Positions 16,905-26,397 of a stretch of 64,000 nucleotides of DNA are shown here, piece after piece. Made by a program: the position numbers and the translations under genes. This DNA comes from Parabacteroides goldsteinii DSM 19448 = WAL 12034 (GTDB lineage: Bacteria; Bacteroidota; Bacteroidia; Bacteroidales; Tannerellaceae), in assembly GCF_000969835.1 (NCBI RefSeq), contig NZ_KQ033912.1, positions 1,702,586-1,766,585 of the forward strand, given 5' to 3'. The first letter of the stretch is position 1. Every line of letters begins with the position of its first letter. The notes under the pieces were generated by a model that saw only the letters and a list, made by a program, of their open reading frames with translations, made no database searches and was not told the DNA's origin.

Positions 16905-18824
16905 ATGAAAAAGACAATTATATCTATACTAGCCGGAGCTTGTTTAACATTTTCTGCCTGCAGCGATTACTTGGATGTTTCCGATGAACTAGCCAGCAAT
17001 CTAACGATTGAGCAAGTTTTCGATAATGTAAAATATACGAAAAGATGGCATGCAAATATCTTTAATTGTATCTCTGAATATTCACAATACTTTTGGGAAC
17101 CTAACGGATTAAAAAATCCTTGGGCAACTCTGTGTGGAGAAACATCTATTTGCCATGGAAGTATAAAAACAGAAATGGTTAATGGCTTTAATGCCAGTAA
17201 CGCCAACTTTCACCGTTTCGCTCCTTTATATCAATATATCCGGCAAGCTTACCTCTTTATCGAAAATGCCAAACCGATCGGAGTTACTACCGATCAGGAA
17301 AAGTTGACTGAAGAAGATATCAACAGAATGAAAACAGAGGCTAAGTTTTTTATTGCCTATTCTTACTTTTCCCTATTTGAATTGTATGGCCCCGTTCCTA
17401 TCATTGATGGTATCGAGGACCCTTCTACTACCTCTTTCGACTATGCAAGGGGCTCTGTGGATGAAATGGTTACTTATATTGACAATTTATATCAAGAAGT
17501 ACTGGAAGAAAACAATCTACCTGAAACATTGCGTAAAATAGACGAGATTACCGGAGAAGAAGTAGAAAACATGAACGAAATGGTTCGTCCCACTAAAGCG
17601 GTTGTTTTGGCTTTACGTGCTAAACTATGGGTCTATGCTGCCAGCAAACTATTCAACGGTGGTTATGCGGAAGCGTTAGATTTAGTAAACAATGACGGAA
17701 AACATCTGTTTTCAGCCAAAGATCCAGGAAAATGGGATACTGCAAAAAAACATCTAGAGACATTCCTTAAGTTTGCTGAAAATAATCATTACAAACTCTT
17801 CCGTGTATTCGACAAAGAAGGAAAAGAACAACCTAGCTTATCGGTTTATCGTGTTTTCCAAGAATATAATAAAGAGATCATTTGGGCTACCAGTCAATCC
17901 TATATGAGTGAAGTCAACAACGGACAACATTTAGACCGTCGTTGCCGTCCGACAGCAATTATGGATGGATTTAGCGGTATCGGTGTTTCTCAACAGGCAG
18001 TCGATGCATTCTTCACTAAAAATGGACTCGATATTAACGAAGATCCGGAACATGACGAAACAGGTTTTAGCGACATCGAAAATCCCTGCGCTTACAAAAA
18101 ACCGCAGATAGATAAACATATATTCAACATGTATGTAAATCGCGAACCCCGTTTCTATCATGCCGTAACTTACCAAGGCAAAAGTTGGCATATTCAACCT
18201 TCGGAAGGATGGAGTGTAAATTTTTCCAGAGAAGGGAACAACTCTCAGTATATCGCCGGACGCGAACACTATACCGGTTATCTACTGTATAAACGCAACA
18301 ATCAAGAAATGTACAACTCCGGTTCCTATTTAAAAAAGCATGCTCGTCCGTCTATCCTACTACGTTTAGCCGATTTTTATCTCTATTATGCAGAAGTATG
18401 TAACGAAATCAACCCGAACGATCCGAATATTATTAAATACTTGGATATAGTTAGAGAAAGAGCTGGTATTCCCGGATATAGAGAACTACAAAATACAGGT
18501 AAAAAAACAGGTATTATCGGTGATTATGAAGCCCAGGCTTATGCTATCCGCAGAGAACGCCAAGTGGAACTGTTTTCTGAAGGTCAACGTTATTTCGACA
18601 TTCGTCGTTGGATGATTTGCGATGCCGGAGAAGAAGCCGACCAAACCGTATACTGGGGAATGAATGTAGACGGTTACGACAATTTGCCTCCTTCTGATCC
18701 GAATTCTTTCTATCACCGGAAACTGATAAGAAAACATCAATGGGTTAGAGCAATGTACCTGTATCCGATTCCTCATAATGAAATCGAAAAATCACCAAGC
18801 TTGATACAAAATCCACTCTGGTAA
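16905..18824 (+). CDS. SusD-type surface glycan-binding lipoprotein, pair 1
   Basis: The 639-residue lipoprotein caps the SusC barrel and binds glycans at the surface. The start used is MKKTIISILAGACLTFSACS, with the lipobox FSAC; a longer frame from 16854 would overlap the susC end and spoil the signal peptide. The RagB/SusD features are present: the DYLDVSDELASN start, TPR-like helices (MKTEAKFFIAYSYFSLFELY), and the C-terminal block SILLRLADFYLYYAEVCNEI, RERAGIPGY and RYFDIRRWM. It begins 20 bp after susC. It closely resembles the SusD of the second pair, so the whole pair was duplicated. Confidence 0.95.
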   Translation: MKKTIISILAGACLTFSACSDYLDVSDELASNLTIEQVFDNVKYTKRWHANIFNCISEYSQYFWEPNGLKNPWATLCGETSICHGSIKTEMVNGFNASNANFHRFAPLYQYIRQAYLFIENAKPIGVTTDQEKLTEEDINRMKTEAKFFIAYSYFSLFELYGPVPIIDGIEDPSTTSFDYARGSVDEMVTYIDNLYQEVLEENNLPETLRKIDEITGEEVENMNEMVRPTKAVVLALRAKLWVYAASKLFNGGYAEALDLVNNDGKHLFSAKDPGKWDTAKKHLETFLKFAENNHYKLFRVFDKEGKEQPSLSVYRVFQEYNKEIIWATSQSYMSEVNNGQHLDRRCRPTAIMDGFSGIGVSQQAVDAFFTKNGLDINEDPEHDETGFSDIENPCAYKKPQIDKHIFNMYVNREPRFYHAVTYQGKSWHIQPSEGWSVNFSREGNNSQYIAGREHYTGYLLYKRNNQEMYNSGSYLKKHARPSILLRLADFYLYYAEVCNEINPNDPNIIKYLDIVRERAGIPGYRELQNTGKKTGIIGDYEAQAYAIRRERQVELFSEGQRYFDIRRWMICDAGEEADQTVYWGMNVDGYDNLPPSDPNSFYHRKLIRKHQWVRAMYLYPIPHNEIEKSPSLIQNPLW

Positions 18825-18859
18825 ATAGAATACTCTATTCTTGATACAATTTAAAAATC

Positions 18860-18896
18860 AGCCTGTCTCATACCTGATACGAGACAGGCTTTTTTG
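18860..18896 (+). terminator. Rho-independent terminator after SusD, pair 1
   Basis: AGCCTGTCTC (18860-18869) and GAGACAGGCT (18881-18890) form a perfect 10-bp stem followed by TTTTTG. It separates the first FecR-SusCD unit from the sigma gene. Confidence 0.9.
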
Positions 18897-18948
18897 TTTT
18901 ATATAATACTTACAATGAAATAATATTACCCTATCCACAAAAATATCA

Positions 18949-18956
18949 TACATTTG
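18949..18956 (+). promoter_or_regulatory. Putative sigma-factor promoter (-7 box)
   Basis: TACATTTG fits TAnnTTTG and lies 66 bp before the sigma ATG. Confidence 0.5.
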
Positions 18957-19022
18957 CAGACGAGATAGGAGGAGATTTCTTAAATTTATCCATATTGTTT
19001 TAAACAGTTCAAATACTCATTA

Positions 19023-19568
19023 ATGGAAAATCAGTCTGACGAAATACTATGGTCACTTTATCTGAAAGGGGACAAAGATGCCCTTGAACAGATATACAGA
19101 CGATACTATCCATTACTTTTGAATTACGGATGCAGACTTTCTGCCAATCAGGATCTGGTGCAAGACTGTATTCAGAATTTGTTTATAAAACTAATGTCTA
19201 AATCACGAAACTTATCAGACACACCCTCTGTAAAAGGATATTTACTTAAAGCCTTCCGCAACAATCTGCTGGACAGTCTTGAAAAAGAAGAAAAACACAA
19301 TGATTTCATCTTCATTGACGAAATACCGGAAGTATATCACACTACAACAGAAGAAGAATCTGCCCTTAAAGAAGATATAAGCAATCTGTCGTTGGCTTAT
19401 CAGGAACTTTCTGCCAAACAAAAAGAAATATTATATCTTTTTTATATCAAAGGTATCTCTCACAAAGAAATTGCCGACATATTGAATATCAACTACCAAT
19501 CCAGCAAAAACAGACTATCCCAGTCACTTGTACAATTACGTAAAATGTTTTTTCTGAATAAAAAATAA
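19023..19568 (+). CDS. ECF sigma factor of the mannan locus
   Basis: The 181-residue protein is an extracytoplasmic-function sigma-70 factor. Region 2 lies at about residues 20-85 (LNYGCRLSANQDLVQDCIQN and LFIKLM) and region 4 at about 120-175 (LSAKQKEILYLFYIKGISHK, then EIADILNINYQSSKNRL as the helix-turn-helix). It is followed after 72 bp by its FecR partner and then SusC/SusD, the standard order for glycan-sensing trans-envelope systems. Because the first SusCD pair has a FecR but no sigma, this factor may serve both pairs. Confidence 0.92.
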   Translation: MENQSDEILWSLYLKGDKDALEQIYRRYYPLLLNYGCRLSANQDLVQDCIQNLFIKLMSKSRNLSDTPSVKGYLLKAFRNNLLDSLEKEEKHNDFIFIDEIPEVYHTTTEEESALKEDISNLSLAYQELSAKQKEILYLFYIKGISHKEIADILNINYQSSKNRLSQSLVQLRKMFFLNKK

Positions 19569-19640
19569 CTTTTTTCGGTTGCTTACAAGTACCTTTTCCC
19601 AATTTCGCCGTACTTATAATAGAGAGACAACGAAAAAAGG

Positions 19641-20708
19641 ATGAACAAAGCAGAAAACAACATACGGAAAACTTCTTTCAAAAAGGCCGGACAGGCATTG
19701 ATCGATCATATACAGGAAACCGAAAAGGTTGACCTGCAAAGAATCGAACAATCTCTGGAAGATCTGAAAAACAGCTATCAGATACAACACAAACGGAGAA
19801 AACTATGGCTTTACGCTGCTTCTGCTGCCGCATCGTTATTGATTGCAGCCTTATCAATCAACTTTCTATATTCGCCAAACTCCTACGACTGGGATATGCT
19901 GGCGACATCTTTATTGAACGATAGCATACCTCATCAGGATAAAGAGATCACCCTGATCACTCAAAACGACCGGATGAAACTCTCCAACGAAGCATCTCTG
20001 GAGTACAAAAAAAATGGTACACTACAGGTAAACAAAGAAGATGTTACTAAAGAAAAACCTGTCCGTCACAAAGAAAAGCTCAACCACATTATTGTCCCGA
20101 AAGGGAAAAGGGCCACCATAACCTTTTCAGACGGAACATCTATGTATATCAATTCCGGAAGTCATGTTATTTATCCTTCCGACTTTGATAAAGACAAAAG
20201 AGAAATTCTTGTAGAAGGAGAGGTTTACCTGGAAGTAGCCAAGGACCCCAAACGTCCATTCTTCGTTAAGACAAAGGATTTCGATGTAAAAGTATTGGGC
20301 ACAACGTTTAATGTCTCCGCCTACAAAGACGACGCTATAGCATCCGTCGTACTGGTAGAAGGTAAAGTGGAAGTGGATAACAACAATCAGAAAACCACGA
20401 TCAGACCCAATGAGAAAATCGCCATTACCCACGGAGAATCAACAGTCAGCATCGTAGATGTAAATGAATACATTTCATGGAAAGATTACATCATGCTGTT
20501 TGCAGAGCATCGCGCCGGAGATGTATTCACACGTTTATCACGCTATTATGGCGTTCATATCGAATGTGATCCATCCATAGCCTCATATCCGGTTTCAGGA
20601 AAACTGGACTTAAAGAGTGGCATAAATAACTCTTTAGATATTCTTACAGAGTTACTGGATATTAAATATAAAACCGAGCCGGACGGGAGTATCCGGATCT
20701 TTCAATAA
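19641..20708 (+). CDS. FecR-family anti-sigma factor (second SusCD pair)
   Basis: The 355-residue anti-sigma factor has a cytoplasmic N-terminus (about 1-52), a membrane helix at about 55-76 (LWLYAASAAASLLIAALSIN), and a periplasmic FecR domain (HIIVPKGKRATITFSDGTSM, PKRPFFVKTKDFDVKVLGTT) followed by a DUF4974-like end. It lacks the DUF4880-type LLxxYLxGxxxxxE opening seen in the first FecR and instead begins NKAENNIRKTSFKKAGQALI, so the sigma-contact region differs between the two FecR proteins. It is co-oriented with the sigma gene upstream and susC downstream. Confidence 0.9.
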   Translation: MNKAENNIRKTSFKKAGQALIDHIQETEKVDLQRIEQSLEDLKNSYQIQHKRRKLWLYAASAAASLLIAALSINFLYSPNSYDWDMLATSLLNDSIPHQDKEITLITQNDRMKLSNEASLEYKKNGTLQVNKEDVTKEKPVRHKEKLNHIIVPKGKRATITFSDGTSMYINSGSHVIYPSDFDKDKREILVEGEVYLEVAKDPKRPFFVKTKDFDVKVLGTTFNVSAYKDDAIASVVLVEGKVEVDNNNQKTTIRPNEKIAITHGESTVSIVDVNEYISWKDYIMLFAEHRAGDVFTRLSRYYGVHIECDPSIASYPVSGKLDLKSGINNSLDILTELLDIKYKTEPDGSIRIFQ

Positions 20709-20814
20709 ATGATTGTTTAACCTAAAATATATTTGCTTATGAAATAAACACACGAAATGAAAAGGGAAATTCCACATCTCCCCCTCAAGAGAGAAAAGTA
20801 TATGATACTGAAAA

Positions 20815-20844
20815 AGCCAGACAATACCGTCATATTGCCTGGCT
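20815..20844 (+). promoter_or_regulatory. Hairpin between FecR and SusC (second pair)
   Basis: AGCCAGACAATA pairs with TATTGCCTGGCT, leaving one bulge, in the 183-bp gap before susC. No T-run follows. The position matches the hairpins before the other STN-type susC genes. Confidence 0.5.
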
Positions 20845-20891
20845 CAGGAAAGTATTAATCTAGTTCGTTACTAAAAAATACACACAAATGT

Positions 20892-23800
20892 ATGAAAAAA
20901 CAAAAGAGTATCAAATCTAAAAGATTTAATTATCTAAAAAGTATCTGTTTAAGTGGCTGTTTATTATGCACTGCAGCAGAAACAGCAGCAAATTTAACCG
21001 AAAATTATTCGGCACAAGTTTATTTAACTGTAAAAATGAACAACAAAACGGTACGGGATGTATTTTCCTATATCGAAAAGAATAGTGAATTCATTTTTAT
21101 CTACCAGGGTACCAAAATCGACCTGGACAGAAAAGTATCCATAGACCTGAACGATCAACCGGTTCAGACAATTCTTCATGAAATCTTTGCCGGGACAAAC
21201 GACACCTATTCCATAAAAGGTCGACAAATCATTGTCAAAAAATCACAGACAAAAGAAAATGCAGAGGTTTTGAGTACCAACCAGCAAAAAAAAACCGTTA
21301 CCGGTTTATTGACTGATGCTGATGGTAATCCGGTTATCGGGGCAACAGTTACTATCAAAGGTACCACCCACGGTGTTACGACTGATATAGATGGTAAATA
21401 TATACTCAATAACGTCAACGAAGGTGACGTTATTGAGTTCCGATATATCGGATTTAATACGGAAGAAAAAACCTACAAAGGCGAAGCTAACATCAACATT
21501 CGCATGATGGAAGCCTCGGTAGGATTGGAAGACGTTGTCGTAATCGGTTACGGCCAGCAGAAAAAAGAGAGCGTTGTATCTTCATTGAACACGATCGGAC
21601 CGGCTGAGTTAAATGTAAAACAGCGTAACCTGCGCAACACGTTGGCCGGACAAATTGCCGGTGTAATTGCCGTACAGAGAAGCGGTGAGCCGGGTAACGA
21701 TGCTGCTGCATTCTATATTCGCGGACAAAGTTCATATGCCGGCGGTACATCTGCTTTAGTATTAGTAGACGGTGTTCCCAGAAGCATGGACGATATCGAC
21801 GTAGACGAAATCGAGAGTTTCACCGTCTTAAAAGATGCTGCCGCTACTGCCGTTTATGGTGCAGAAGGTGCGAATGGTGTTGTATTGATTACTTCCAAAC
21901 GCGGTAAAGCCCAAAAGACATCTGTCAACTTCAGTGCACAATACAGTATTGTCAGTCCGACACGTATGCCTGAAACATTAAATTCTTATGATTATCTGTC
22001 ATTATATAATGAAGCATTATGGAATGACCAGGGCAATCCGAACAAAGAGTATTTCAATCCTCAATTTACCGACGAAACACTTGAAAAATACAGAACCGGT
22101 GTAGATAGGGATTTATATCCTTCTGTAAACTGGTATGATTTGCTTCAGGATCATACACAAAGCCAGAGATATACGGTAAACTTCAGAGGAGGTTCCGAGA
22201 AAGTACGCTTTTTTGCTTCCGGAGCTTACTACTCAGAAGACGGTATCTTCGATTCTACTCCCAAAGAGGATTACAATGCCAATATCGGATTGCAACGTTT
22301 CAACCTGCGTTCCAACGTGGATATGGACCTGACAAAAACAACTCAACTTTCTATCGATATGAGTGGACAGTACTTGAAGAAAAATCAACCGGGATATACT
22401 TCGGATGAAATCTTCAATTATATCAGCCACTTCCCCGTACATGTTATTCCGATGTACTATTCCGACGATACTGCCTCGGATCATGGAGCTCCCGGATACG
22501 GCGTTGAATATCAGCCATACAACATGTTGAATAATAGCGGATACAGCAAAACATGGAGTGCTTTCTTACAAACCAAAGTCACATTGAAGCAAGATCTTAA
22601 ATTCATCACAGAAGGATTATCAGTGAAAGGTTCTATCAGTTTTGATGCCGACTTCTCTTCTACCATGAAGAGATCAAAAACCCCGCAAACGTTTTTTGCA
22701 TTAGGCAGAAATGAAGACGGGACACTCAATAAAAAAACGATCAAAGAAAGTTCTGCCTTGAGTAATCCTTACAAATCCTCTACTGATGGTACGAAAAAGA
22801 TCTACATGGAAGCATCATTAGATTATCAGCGTTCTTTCAACAAGACGCATGATGTAACCGGTATGATATTGTATATGCAAAAAGAAACGCAATATCAAAA
22901 CAAAGAGGGTTTACAACTTTTGCCCTACCGTAAACAGAGTGTCGTTGCCCGTGCAACTTATGGATACAACGACCGGTACATGCTGGAAGCCAGTATGGGT
23001 ATGACCGGCAGTGAAAACTTTGCACAAGGCCACAGATGGGGTATTTTCCCAGCCGTAGGTGCAGCCTGGTTTGTCAGCCATGAAAAGTTCATGAGAGGAG
23101 TGGAAGATTATATCAGTAAACTGAAGCTGAGAGCTTCTTATGGTATAACCGGTAATGATAACATTGGGGAAGATACACGTTTCCCTTATAGAGAAAGTAT
23201 CAATACTGGTCTTGGCAGTTATAGCTTCGGATTAACACCAGGAGCTAATGGCGGTACAGGTAACTCTCCGGGCGGGGGTATTGCAGAAGGTAGTTTTGCC
23301 ATGCCTAACCTGTCATGGGAAATTGAAAAAAAACTGAATCTAGGTCTCGACTTAGGCTTATTCAGAGGACGTGTCGACTTCAGTGCCGATTATTTTTATA
23401 ACCGCCGTAGCGATATCTTGTTGCAAAGACAAACCGTTTCAAACGTTTCCGGTCTCCGGGTAAAACCGTACCAGAACTTCGGTGTCGTTAGAAACCAGGG
23501 GGTTGATGCCAATCTTGTACTAAAACAGAAAGTAGGGAATGTAGATCTCTCCGCTCGAGGCAACTTGACTTATGCAAAAAATAAGATCCTTGAACGCGAT
23601 GAGATTCCTCAGAAATACGATTATCAGACATATACAGGAAACTCCATCGACAAACCATTACTGTATATCGCTGAAGGTCTTTATACACCGGATGATTTTA
23701 ATATCACAACAAACGAATACGGAGCCCAGACTTATAAGTTGAAAGACGGTATAGCTGTACCTGCCGCCAATGTTGCACCTGGTGATATCAAATACAAAGA

Positions 23801-24365
23801 CTTGAACAACGATGGTGTCATCGACTCTTACGACCGTACTTACGATCACAAATTCTATCAGGCAACACCGGAAATCGTCTATGGATTCGGGATAAACGCA
23901 GAATGGAAAGGTTTCTTTGTCGGTGTATTCTTCCAGGGAACAGCACATACGTCGGCCAATATGTTAGCAAACAATTATGCAATGATCCCATTCACGAAAG
24001 GTATCGACAACGGTTCGGCCCGTACAGAAATTACAGACCGCTGGCTGCCCAGTAACCCGAACAATCAGGATGTTACTTTTCCGCGTCTACATACCAATTC
24101 ATTTACCCATAATATGGAAAATAGCACCTGGTGGTATCGCAATGCCGGATTCCTTCGACTGAAGAACATCGAAATCGGTTATCAGTTCAATGACAAAATA
24201 CTCAAGCAACTCCGTATGAAAAATTTGAGAGTTTATTTGCAAGGAAATAACGTTGCAGTCTGGGATCACATCAAATACTGGGATCCGGAATTAGGTAGTG
24301 CAAATTCCGGTGCCAAATATCCTATCTGCAGCACATATTCTCTTGGATTAGAAGTCACATTTTAA
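20892..24365 (+). CDS. SusC-type TonB-dependent transducer (STN domain), pair 2
   Basis: The 1157-residue outer-membrane transporter has the same architecture as pair 1: signal region (1-33), STN domain (about 45-118, VKMNNKTVRDVFSYIEKNSE), regulatory domain (LTDADGNPVIGATVTIKGTT), SusC signature EDVVVIGYGQQKKESVVSS, plug with LVLVDGVPRSMDDIDVDEIE, and a barrel ending GLEVTF. The STN domain is the more divergent part relative to pair 1, while the regulatory domain and the C-terminus (QGNNVAVWDH...WDPELGSA) are almost the same. This suggests that signalling specificity diverged while substrate transport stayed related. The gene follows its own FecR. Confidence 0.95.
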   Translation: MKKQKSIKSKRFNYLKSICLSGCLLCTAAETAANLTENYSAQVYLTVKMNNKTVRDVFSYIEKNSEFIFIYQGTKIDLDRKVSIDLNDQPVQTILHEIFAGTNDTYSIKGRQIIVKKSQTKENAEVLSTNQQKKTVTGLLTDADGNPVIGATVTIKGTTHGVTTDIDGKYILNNVNEGDVIEFRYIGFNTEEKTYKGEANINIRMMEASVGLEDVVVIGYGQQKKESVVSSLNTIGPAELNVKQRNLRNTLAGQIAGVIAVQRSGEPGNDAAAFYIRGQSSYAGGTSALVLVDGVPRSMDDIDVDEIESFTVLKDAAATAVYGAEGANGVVLITSKRGKAQKTSVNFSAQYSIVSPTRMPETLNSYDYLSLYNEALWNDQGNPNKEYFNPQFTDETLEKYRTGVDRDLYPSVNWYDLLQDHTQSQRYTVNFRGGSEKVRFFASGAYYSEDGIFDSTPKEDYNANIGLQRFNLRSNVDMDLTKTTQLSIDMSGQYLKKNQPGYTSDEIFNYISHFPVHVIPMYYSDDTASDHGAPGYGVEYQPYNMLNNSGYSKTWSAFLQTKVTLKQDLKFITEGLSVKGSISFDADFSSTMKRSKTPQTFFALGRNEDGTLNKKTIKESSALSNPYKSSTDGTKKIYMEASLDYQRSFNKTHDVTGMILYMQKETQYQNKEGLQLLPYRKQSVVARATYGYNDRYMLEASMGMTGSENFAQGHRWGIFPAVGAAWFVSHEKFMRGVEDYISKLKLRASYGITGNDNIGEDTRFPYRESINTGLGSYSFGLTPGANGGTGNSPGGGIAEGSFAMPNLSWEIEKKLNLGLDLGLFRGRVDFSADYFYNRRSDILLQRQTVSNVSGLRVKPYQNFGVVRNQGVDANLVLKQKVGNVDLSARGNLTYAKNKILERDEIPQKYDYQTYTGNSIDKPLLYIAEGLYTPDDFNITTNEYGAQTYKLKDGIAVPAANVAPGDIKYKDLNNDGVIDSYDRTYDHKFYQATPEIVYGFGINAEWKGFFVGVFFQGTAHTSANMLANNYAMIPFTKGIDNGSARTEITDRWLPSNPNNQDVTFPRLHTNSFTHNMENSTWWYRNAGFLRLKNIEIGYQFNDKILKQLRMKNLRVYLQGNNVAVWDHIKYWDPELGSANSGAKYPICSTYSLGLEVTF
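21405..21437. repeat. Perfect 13-bp inverted repeat inside susC, pair 2
   Basis: CTCAATAACGTCA (21405-21417) is the exact reverse complement of TGACGTTATTGAG (21425-21437). It is the counterpart of the repeat at 13949-13979. Confidence 0.7.
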
Positions 24366-24376
24366 AAACAACAAAT

Positions 24377-26314
24377 ATGAAATTCTTAAATAAAATAACA
24401 TCAATAGCTTCTGCATGCTTTTTAACTCTTGCCCTCACAGGATGTAGTGATTATCTGGATGTGTCGGATGAAGTGGCAGAAAACCTGACATTAGATGAAG
24501 TTTTTGATAACCCCAACTACATGCGTCGCTGGCATGGTAATCTGTTCAACTGTATTTCAGAATATTCCAGTATCGGTAGAAATAAAACCAACAATTATCC
24601 CGGAGCCGGAGCCTTTTCCGGTGTTTGGGTATCCATGTGTGGAGAAACAACCATCAGTGCTGCCGGTTGGGGTGAAATGATATCCGGTTTTACATCAGCC
24701 AATGCTCCATACCAACGTTGGACACCGCTGTATCAGTATATTCGTGATGCTAAGATTTTCCTGGATAGAGTAAATCCTAAAGGTGGTATCAACGACCAAT
24801 TTCAATTAACAGAAGCAGACGTAAAGAGAATGAAGGCAGAGGCTAAATACCTTATTGCTTACAGTTATTTCTCACTCTTTGAAATGTATGGCCCGATTCC
24901 AATCCTGGATGAATTAGCCGATCCGGAAGACAAAGGTTTGGATTATGCCAGATCATCCGTGGATGAAACTGTTGAATACATCGATAACTTACTGAAAGAA
25001 GTCATCGAATCCGGAGATCTGCCCGAAACGATCATCCAAAATCAGTCAGCTACCGGAAACGACCGATACAATTTGAATGAGATTGTCCGCCCGACAATGA
25101 CCGTTGCTAAAGCATTAAGAGCTAAACTTTGGGTATATGCAGCTTCTCCCCTATTCAATGGCGGTTACAAAGAGACACTGGATATTGCCAATACCGATGG
25201 TAAAAAAATATTTACTCCTTATGATGCCAACAAATGGGTTACTGCTAAAAGCCGTCTGGAAGATCTATTGAATAATGCGGAACAAAATAAACACACCTTG
25301 TTTACCGTATATAATACAGATGGGACCATCAATCCGGATGAATCGGTTTATCAGTTATTCCAGAACTACAATGACGAAATATTGTGGGCTACCGGAGATA
25401 ACCTTTGGAACGGTTCGACCATGGAACAGAACACCAATCCCAGAGACTGCTACACAGGTTGGGGATATCTTGGTGTTTCTCAGAATTTAGTGGATGCCTT
25501 CTTCGTTAAAGACGGGTTAACAATCGATGATCCGGGTAGCATGTATAAAGAAGATGGTTTTACCGATGTTGTCAACCCATGTAACGAAAACAAGCGGGTA
25601 GATACAAATGTATTCAACATGTATGCCAACCGCGAACCTCGTTTCTATGCCGGTGTAGGATATGAAGGCAAAAGCTGGCATATTCAACCGGTGGGAAGAC
25701 CCGATTACACAATCGGATTTGCCAAAGGGGAAGGTAGCGACAACTCGTCTGCCGATAACCCTCGTACCGGCTATCTGCCTACTAAATTCAAAAACCGTAA
25801 AATCCTATTTACCGGAAACTATTTAAGAGCCTGGGCACGTCCTTCTATCCTTTTCCGTCTGGCAGATTTCTATCTGTACTATGCAGAAGTTTGTAACGAA
25901 ATCGATCCGAACGACCCCAATATCATTAAATATCTGGACTTGGTAAGACAACGCGCCGGTATTCCGGGTTATAAAGAACTTGCCGCTTCCGGTAAAAAGA
26001 ATATTATTGGCAATCAGGAACTGCAACGGAAAATGATTCAGCGCGAACGTACAGTGGAACTGTTTATGGAAGGACAACACTACTTCGATATCCGGCGCTG
26101 GATGATTTGCGGAGAAGGTGAAGATGCAGACCAAAGCGTTCTCTATTCGATGAATATGAACGGATACAAAGATCAACCCATCGGAACCAATAGTTCTTTC
26201 TTCAACCGTATTCTTCTTGAAAGACGTGCCTGGAGACGTGCCATGTACCTTTATCCGATACCACAGGATGAAATACAAAAAAGCCGGCTTCTGATTCAGA
26301 ATCCTTTATGGTAA
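24377..26314 (+). CDS. SusD-type surface glycan-binding lipoprotein, pair 2
   Basis: This 645-residue lipoprotein has a signal peptide with lipobox LTGC (MKFLNKITSIASACFLTLAL). It shares the DYLDVSDEVAEN opening, the EAKYLIAYSYFSLFEMYGPI helix pair, and the C-terminal SILFRLADFYLYYAEVCNEI and RYFDIRRWM-like (HYFDIRRWM) blocks with the SusD of pair 1. It starts 11 bp after susC, so the two are co-translated. It should bind the glycan and cover the SusC channel at the cell surface. Confidence 0.95.
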   Translation: MKFLNKITSIASACFLTLALTGCSDYLDVSDEVAENLTLDEVFDNPNYMRRWHGNLFNCISEYSSIGRNKTNNYPGAGAFSGVWVSMCGETTISAAGWGEMISGFTSANAPYQRWTPLYQYIRDAKIFLDRVNPKGGINDQFQLTEADVKRMKAEAKYLIAYSYFSLFEMYGPIPILDELADPEDKGLDYARSSVDETVEYIDNLLKEVIESGDLPETIIQNQSATGNDRYNLNEIVRPTMTVAKALRAKLWVYAASPLFNGGYKETLDIANTDGKKIFTPYDANKWVTAKSRLEDLLNNAEQNKHTLFTVYNTDGTINPDESVYQLFQNYNDEILWATGDNLWNGSTMEQNTNPRDCYTGWGYLGVSQNLVDAFFVKDGLTIDDPGSMYKEDGFTDVVNPCNENKRVDTNVFNMYANREPRFYAGVGYEGKSWHIQPVGRPDYTIGFAKGEGSDNSSADNPRTGYLPTKFKNRKILFTGNYLRAWARPSILFRLADFYLYYAEVCNEIDPNDPNIIKYLDLVRQRAGIPGYKELAASGKKNIIGNQELQRKMIQRERTVELFMEGQHYFDIRRWMICGEGEDADQSVLYSMNMNGYKDQPIGTNSSFFNRILLERRAWRRAMYLYPIPQDEIQKSRLLIQNPLW

Positions 26315-26338
26315 AAACTGATTAATTATAAAAACAGA

Positions 26339-26377
26339 TAAGCCTTATACTAGTTATATTATTAGTATAGGGCTTAT
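26339..26377 (+). terminator. Hairpin between SusD pair 2 and the DUF4832 gene
   Basis: TAAGCC(T)TATACTA pairs with TAGTATA(G)GGCTTA, a long stem followed by TTCTCTCTT. It begins 25 bp after the SusD stop and ends 20 bp before the next ATG, so it may attenuate rather than fully block transcription into the enzyme genes. Confidence 0.6.
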
Positions 26378-26397
26378 TCTCTCTTAAATCATATCTC

